DNA of 9,511 bases, taken from NCBI GenBank assembly GCA_964530165.1, contig CAZGYE010000234.1, positions 1 to 9,511 of the forward strand, given 5' to 3'. The notes below the pieces were generated by a model, which saw only the letters and a list, made by a program, of their open reading frames with translations, had not been told where the DNA came from and did no database searches. Each line of letters begins with the position of its first letter. The stretch's first letter is position 1. The DNA is from CAZGYE01 sp964530165. Its GTDB lineage: Bacteria; Planctomycetota; Planctomycetia; Planctomycetales; Planctomycetaceae. Made by a program: the position numbers and the translations under genes. Shown piece by piece: positions 5,511-9,511 of this stretch.

Positions 5511-6401
5511 CTAAGTTCGCGTCGGGAACACGGACCGCAGGTACTTCTGATTGAGTTTGTAGCTGTCCAGCATGCTCATCCCTTTGCCGACGGCCCCTTC
5601 GATTATCAGCCAGCCGTTCCAGCCGATCTCGTCGACCGCTTCCTTGACTTTCGGAAAATCGACGCGGCCTTGACCCAGCAGATAGCCGTTCTCCTTGCAG
5701 TGAATCTCACAGAGGCGGTCCCGGCCGAGAATGCGGATCTCCTTGTAAATGTCGTAGCCTTGCTTGGTCATGTTGGCCACGTCGTAGTAAACCTGCACCG
5801 CCGGCGAGCCGACCGCCTCGAGGATCCGCAGATGATCGTCGACGTTCAGCCGCGTCTCCAACCCGAGCACGACGCCCGCTTTCTCCGCTTTGGGGGCGGC
5901 CTGTTTGAGTCGCCGAATCACCGCCTGCTGCAGTTCCGGTTTGCCTTTGATGTCCCCTTTGCCAAAGAACGCCAGCAGGACGACTTTCTGTTTGAGCTTG
6001 GGCATCACGTCGATGCACTGCTGGACCCACTGGGCAGCCCGCGGATCGGATGAATAAGGAATCGAATTGAGCAGGCCCATGGCCAGCGACGCGATGGCCG
6101 TGCCGTGCTTCTTCGCGGCATCGAGATACTGGCGGCGGACCGTTTCTTTGCGAAGGTCGTATTCGTCACCGGGCGCTCCAAAGCTGACCTGCACGCCGTC
6201 CAGCCCAATTTTCTGGGCCAGTTCCAGCGCACTCGGCTGTCCTCGCCGCCCGATGGACCAGTCGCAAGCGGCGATCTTGAAGAGCCGTTTCTTGTCCGCC
6301 GCCAGCAATCCTGCCAACGGAGAAACTGCGAATCCGGCGCCCGCAACCGCTCGGAGCGCTTGCCGACGGGTGATGTGATGGGCGTTCATGGTCTCGGTCA
6401 T
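5511..6401 (-). CDS. Tat-exported sugar phosphate isomerase/epimerase-like TIM barrel
   Basis: This protein of 296 residues belongs to the xylose isomerase-like TIM-barrel family (AP_endonuc_2 / sugar phosphate isomerase/epimerase). A twin-arginine signal lies at about 9-35 (HHITRRQALRAVAGAGFA), so it should be exported folded, with a metal. The expected Glu-Asp-His-Glu metal and catalytic set is visible: Glu182 (GLETRL), Asp207 (YYDVAN), His234 (EIHCKEN) and Glu268 (IIEGA). All four match the D-tagatose 3-epimerase type of site. The reaction is probably isomerisation or epimerisation of a sugar or cyclitol; the substrate is unknown. The ATG at 6399-6401 overlaps the stop of the upstream CxxCH gene as ATGA and is preceded by GGAG 7 nt away (6409-6412), which favours it over the in-frame ATG at 6389. 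Coupled translation with the heme protein is likely. Length is normal and no key residue is missing. Confidence 0.94.
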   Translation of the reverse strand: MTETMNAHHITRRQALRAVAGAGFAVSPLAGLLAADKKRLFKIAACDWSIGRRGQPSALELAQKIGLDGVQVSFGAPGDEYDLRKETVRRQYLDAAKKHGTAIASLAMGLLNSIPYSSDPRAAQWVQQCIDVMPKLKQKVVLLAFFGKGDIKGKPELQQAVIRRLKQAAPKAEKAGVVLGLETRLNVDDHLRILEAVGSPAVQVYYDVANMTKQGYDIYKEIRILGRDRLCEIHCKENGYLLGQGRVDFPKVKEAVDEIGWNGWLIIEGAVGKGMSMLDSYKLNQKYLRSVFPTRT

Positions 6402-9400
6402 TTCTTCTCTCCATGTGGTTGAGTGATCAAGAATTCAACAATGTCGGCCAGTTCCTGCGCGCTGATGATGAGCCCTGTCATTTCGGGCATCATGGAAACC
6501 GTCAGACGCTTGCGGAACTCGATTTTTTCGGCGGGGATCACGTGTTGCTTGTCCACGGCATCTTTGAGGATCAGCGGGTCGCCTTCGCCGGTAATGAAGC
6601 CGCTGAAGGATCGGCCGTCGTCGGTGACGACCAGCCACGATTCGTAACCAAAAGTGATCGCCGCCGACGGGTTCAGGATCGAGTCGAACAAGCGGGTGCG
6701 ATCGAGCTTGCGGCCGATGCCGGTTAGCTCGGGTCCCACCGACTTCCCTTTGTCGCCAAACTTGTGGCAGTCGGCACACTTCGCACGACCGAATACCAAT
6801 TGTTTGCCGCGGTCCGCATTGCCGTCGAGCTTCACAAGTTGATCGATCGCCGGAAGCGGCTTGCCGTCGGAGATCTTGTGTGGAAAGTATTGGCTGGCCA
6901 ACGCGCGAACCGACAAATCGGGATTGCGCGAAATGTGCTCGGCAATGATGCCGAGCAGTTCTTGCGGCAACTGTTTTCGCGACGCCAAAGCCAAAAGCTG
7001 CATGCCGCCGGTCTTGGTGCGGGTCATGGCGATCGAGGCCTTTTCGCGCTCCTCGCGTGGGGCTTGCGGATTGAGCAGCACCTTCTTGAGCGCCAGGGCC
7101 CGCTGCTGCGGGGTTGGCCCGTCGTGATAGACGTGAAACACGACCGAAGGGTTGCCTCCCGGATAATCGGTTCCTCCCAGATCACGGCGGCCGTTGTCCA
7201 GACCGCCGCGGGCCACAAACCGCTCGAAACCCAGCCCGGCCACGTCGTAGACAATCACCGACGGAGCATGCGTGCCGATACCGTAGGGGACCGGTCGGCC
7301 GTCAATCCGCAACGGTTGGTTCCCGCAGTTGCGGTTGACGCGGACTTTGCCGTAGCCCGTTGTGGCGGTCTGCCAACCGCGGCTCGTCAATTTGATTTCG
7401 CCTTGGGGACCGATGAGCCGCGGCTCGGCCCAATCGGCCCAGTCGCACGACTGACCGTTTCCGGCGTCGGTCACCACCAGGTACAGCCGTTTGGCTCCGG
7501 CGATGTCCACGTCGACGTCAGCAAGCCGCCCCCGCCGGATGACGTCGCTGGTGAAAACCGGCTGGCCGGGCAGCTTGATGCCGCCAACCGTCGAGGGAAC
7601 GACGCTCACCGGCGCCACAACCTCGAACTTCCGCCACAGGTTGTTCTGACGGAATTGAAGCCACCACAGGGCATAGCCGCGCAGGTCGCTCGGTCCCCGC
7701 GCTTCGATTTCGGCCATCGCCTCGGCCGCGCGACGATCCTCGATGAACGCTAGCGAGTCGATCGCTTGCCGACGCTCAGCAACGTCGAGCCTTTTTGACA
7801 GCGTCCGTTTGAGAAGCGGTTCAATCGCGCCGCGCGGGTGCAGCCTCCAAATCAGACCGGCGTAGCGATTGTCCCAATCCAGCGGCGACGAGCCGAACTT
7901 CTCCGACAGCAGTGGATACAGAGCACCTTCCTTGCCCTCGCAGGCGGCGCCCAACGCTTCCAGATACCATCGGTCGCCGCCGTCGAACCGGGCTGCTAAC
8001 TCGATCAATATGTCCCGGCAGTTTTCCAGCGGCACGTCACGCAGCGCCAGCGCGACCTCGCGGCGCACGGCCGGCGACTCATCACCGGCCAACCGCTTGG
8101 CAAGGGCGACGACGTCGTACCCCACACATCGTAGGGAACGTAACGCGACGATCCGCATACTCTCTTCGTCGTGGTCAAGCAGTTTGACGACTGCTCGGCG
8201 GCCGGCGTCGCCGAGTTGGGCCATCAGCCACACCGCCCGAGCGCCGAGAAACGGGTTGTCATCCTTCAGAAGCGCCGCGACCGGGGCCAGCGCCCGGTCG
8301 CCTTGACGGCGAAGTTTCTCGAAACCAAGAAACCGCACGTTTGGCGCGGGGCTCCGCAGCGCAGCGATTTGACCGGCGGTGGTGGAAAGGTCGATCTTTG
8401 GAACGGTGAGTTTGGAGTTCTTGGGAACGATTCGATAGATGGTCCCGTTGCCGGCCCGGTCGTACATTTGATGGCCGCCGACGATCGGGTCGAACCAGTC
8501 GGCGACGTAGATGGCTCCTTCCGGTCCCACCGCGACGTCGGACGGCCGGAACCACATGCGGCGATCGCTGGGCATCTTGCTCCACTTGTAGTTCGGGTTG
8601 TCCTCTCGACCGGAGCTGAAAAACGAGGACCGCTGTAAATCGAACCCGGCGCCGTGCGGTTTCACCCGGTAACCCCACACGACATTTCGTCCCGCCTCAC
8701 AGCTCAGCAGCAGACCGCGAAACTCTTTACCCAGCGCGTCACTCTCATAGACCACCATGCCGGTGGGCGAACCGGCGCCGTACAAATCGCCGTACGGAAT
8801 CACGCCCGGGTCGTCCTGATGCCAATGCGCCCTCGGAATCGATTGGCCCGGTCGCCTGTCGGCCTGCCAGCTCCGTTTGCCGTCGACCGAGCCGTAACCG
8901 GCATTGGCGTTTTCCATCAGCCACGTCGTGCGGCAGCTCGCAACCTGGTCGTCGTTGTCGTTCTGGAACATCCGGCCGAACGAATCGAAGCAGACCTCGA
9001 AGTTGTTGCGGAAGTTGTGAGCGAAAACCGACAGGCCCGTCCCGTCCGGGTTGATGCCCATCGCCAGTCCGCAGACGTAGATGCGTCCGTCGTCGCTCTT
9101 CAGGCCCGGAATGTTTTTCTGGTCGTGGGGCCTGCCGCCGTTGTAGAATCCGCCGACTCTGAGCGTCCAGCCGGACTTGTCGGCGACGATGTGCGGCCCG
9201 GCGTTACCTACGTTGAAGTACCACCGCCCGTCCGGTCCAGCCACCAACGCGTGCAAACCGTGGTCGTGGTCGACCCCGCCGAAGCCGGTCAGCATCTTCT
9301 CCTTCTTGTCGACTTTCGGATCAAACCTCGCGTCGCCGTCAACGTCGGTGTACACCAGCAGGGATGGCGAACACGAGACGATCACACGGTTGCCGATCAC

Positions 9401-9511
9401 CGCAATGCCCAGCGGCGCGACCAAATCCTGGTCCTGCACAAACACCCAAGACTTGTCCGCCTTGCCGTCGCCGTCGGTGTCTTCAAGCACCATGATGCGG
9501 TCGCCTTTTTC
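6398..9511 (-). CDS. PVC-type heme-binding CxxCH protein, putative membrane-bound dehydrogenase (5' end outside window)
   Basis: The visible 1037 residues lack only the N-terminus: the frame is open to the right edge (EKGDRI before MVLEDTDGDG), so the Met at 9493 is internal. The order is a beta-propeller of the Piru_Ver_Nterm dehydrogenase type (about 1-365, with Asp-rich turns such as DTDGDGKAD), HEAT-like helical repeats (about 380-605), an NPCBM-like carbohydrate-binding domain (about 645-795, with PVPYGIGTHAPSVIVYD), then the PVC-type cytochrome c domain. Heme attaches at CADCH (912-916; bases 6764-6778), and SMMPEM near 1006-1011 probably supplies the axial Met. Known relatives are abundant in planctomycetes and Verrucomicrobia and are predicted to be extracytoplasmic sugar or alcohol dehydrogenases; real substrates are mostly unknown. 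Its stop overlaps the isomerase start by 4 nt (ATGA), so the two form an operon. The carbohydrate module suggests a glycan-bound site of action. Confidence 0.96.
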   Translation of the reverse strand, partial: EKGDRIMVLEDTDGDGKADKSWVFVQDQDLVAPLGIAVIGNRVIVSCSPSLLVYTDVDGDARFDPKVDKKEKMLTGFGGVDHDHGLHALVAGPDGRWYFNVGNAGPHIVADKSGWTLRVGGFYNGGRPHDQKNIPGLKSDDGRIYVCGLAMGINPDGTGLSVFAHNFRNNFEVCFDSFGRMFQNDNDDQVASCRTTWLMENANAGYGSVDGKRSWQADRRPGQSIPRAHWHQDDPGVIPYGDLYGAGSPTGMVVYESDALGKEFRGLLLSCEAGRNVVWGYRVKPHGAGFDLQRSSFFSSGREDNPNYKWSKMPSDRRMWFRPSDVAVGPEGAIYVADWFDPIVGGHQMYDRAGNGTIYRIVPKNSKLTVPKIDLSTTAGQIAALRSPAPNVRFLGFEKLRRQGDRALAPVAALLKDDNPFLGARAVWLMAQLGDAGRRAVVKLLDHDEESMRIVALRSLRCVGYDVVALAKRLAGDESPAVRREVALALRDVPLENCRDILIELAARFDGGDRWYLEALGAACEGKEGALYPLLSEKFGSSPLDWDNRYAGLIWRLHPRGAIEPLLKRTLSKRLDVAERRQAIDSLAFIEDRRAAEAMAEIEARGPSDLRGYALWWLQFRQNNLWRKFEVVAPVSVVPSTVGGIKLPGQPVFTSDVIRRGRLADVDVDIAGAKRLYLVVTDAGNGQSCDWADWAEPRLIGPQGEIKLTSRGWQTATTGYGKVRVNRNCGNQPLRIDGRPVPYGIGTHAPSVIVYDVAGLGFERFVARGGLDNGRRDLGGTDYPGGNPSVVFHVYHDGPTPQQRALALKKVLLNPQAPREEREKASIAMTRTKTGGMQLLALASRKQLPQELLGIIAEHISRNPDLSVRALASQYFPHKISDGKPLPAIDQLVKLDGNADRGKQLVFGRAKCADCHKFGDKGKSVGPELTGIGRKLDRTRLFDSILNPSAAITFGYESWLVVTDDGRSFSGFITGEGDPLILKDAVDKQHVIPAEKIEFRKRLTVSMMPEMTGLIISAQELADIVEFLITQPHGEKK

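Noticed and set aside
6764..7753. 329-residue plus-strand frame opposite the heme-protein gene
   Set aside because: No domain is recognisable, while the opposite strand encodes the CADCH and NPCBM regions in the same place.

Overview
The window looks like a chromosomal fragment of a planctomycete, or a close relative in the Planctomycetota/Verrucomicrobiota group. The evidence is GC-rich coding DNA, a secreted sulfatase, a large PVC-type heme-binding CxxCH protein with HEAT repeats, a stand-alone protein of 24-residue leucine-rich repeats, a Tat-exported sugar isomerase-like protein, and weak or absent Shine-Dalgarno sequences on several genes. This assignment is an inference from gene content; no rRNA or tRNA gene was recognised.

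Layout, left to right. (1) Minus strand, 1-951: a membrane-anchored protein with a TPR-like C-terminus, followed downstream by the first 112 residues of a sulfatase that runs off the left edge. (2) 952-1207: a divergent intergenic region with a hairpin, a perfect 12-bp palindrome and a very AT-rich promoter island. (3) Plus strand, 1208-1750: the leucine-rich-repeat protein. (4) 1751-2099: no confident gene, but a coding-like minus-strand remnant and twin perfect hairpins (2014-2058). (5) Plus strand, 2100-5303: a probable two-gene operon of an exported FAD-dependent oxidoreductase with an N-terminal beta-rich domain, and a NosR-like membrane protein with an extracytosolic covalent-FMN domain and two CX3CP motifs. 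(6) 5304-5510: a repeat cluster between convergent genes, made of decamer arms in inverted orientation around a 14-bp tandem repeat. (7) Minus strand, 5511-9511: the PVC-type heme-binding protein, 5' end outside the window, overlapping by 4 nt (ATGA) the Tat-exported sugar phosphate isomerase/epimerase-like gene downstream of it.

How the genes may work together. Nearly every gene points to the cell envelope: sulfate ester hydrolysis, a carbohydrate-binding module, a c-type heme protein, a sugar isomerase fold and flavin redox proteins. This fits uptake or processing of (sulfated) polysaccharides with redox chemistry outside the cytoplasm. The most interesting unit is the FAD oxidoreductase / flavinylated NosR-like pair, which can be read as an exported enzyme with a dedicated transmembrane electron conduit. 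That link is inferred from adjacency, strand and predicted location only.
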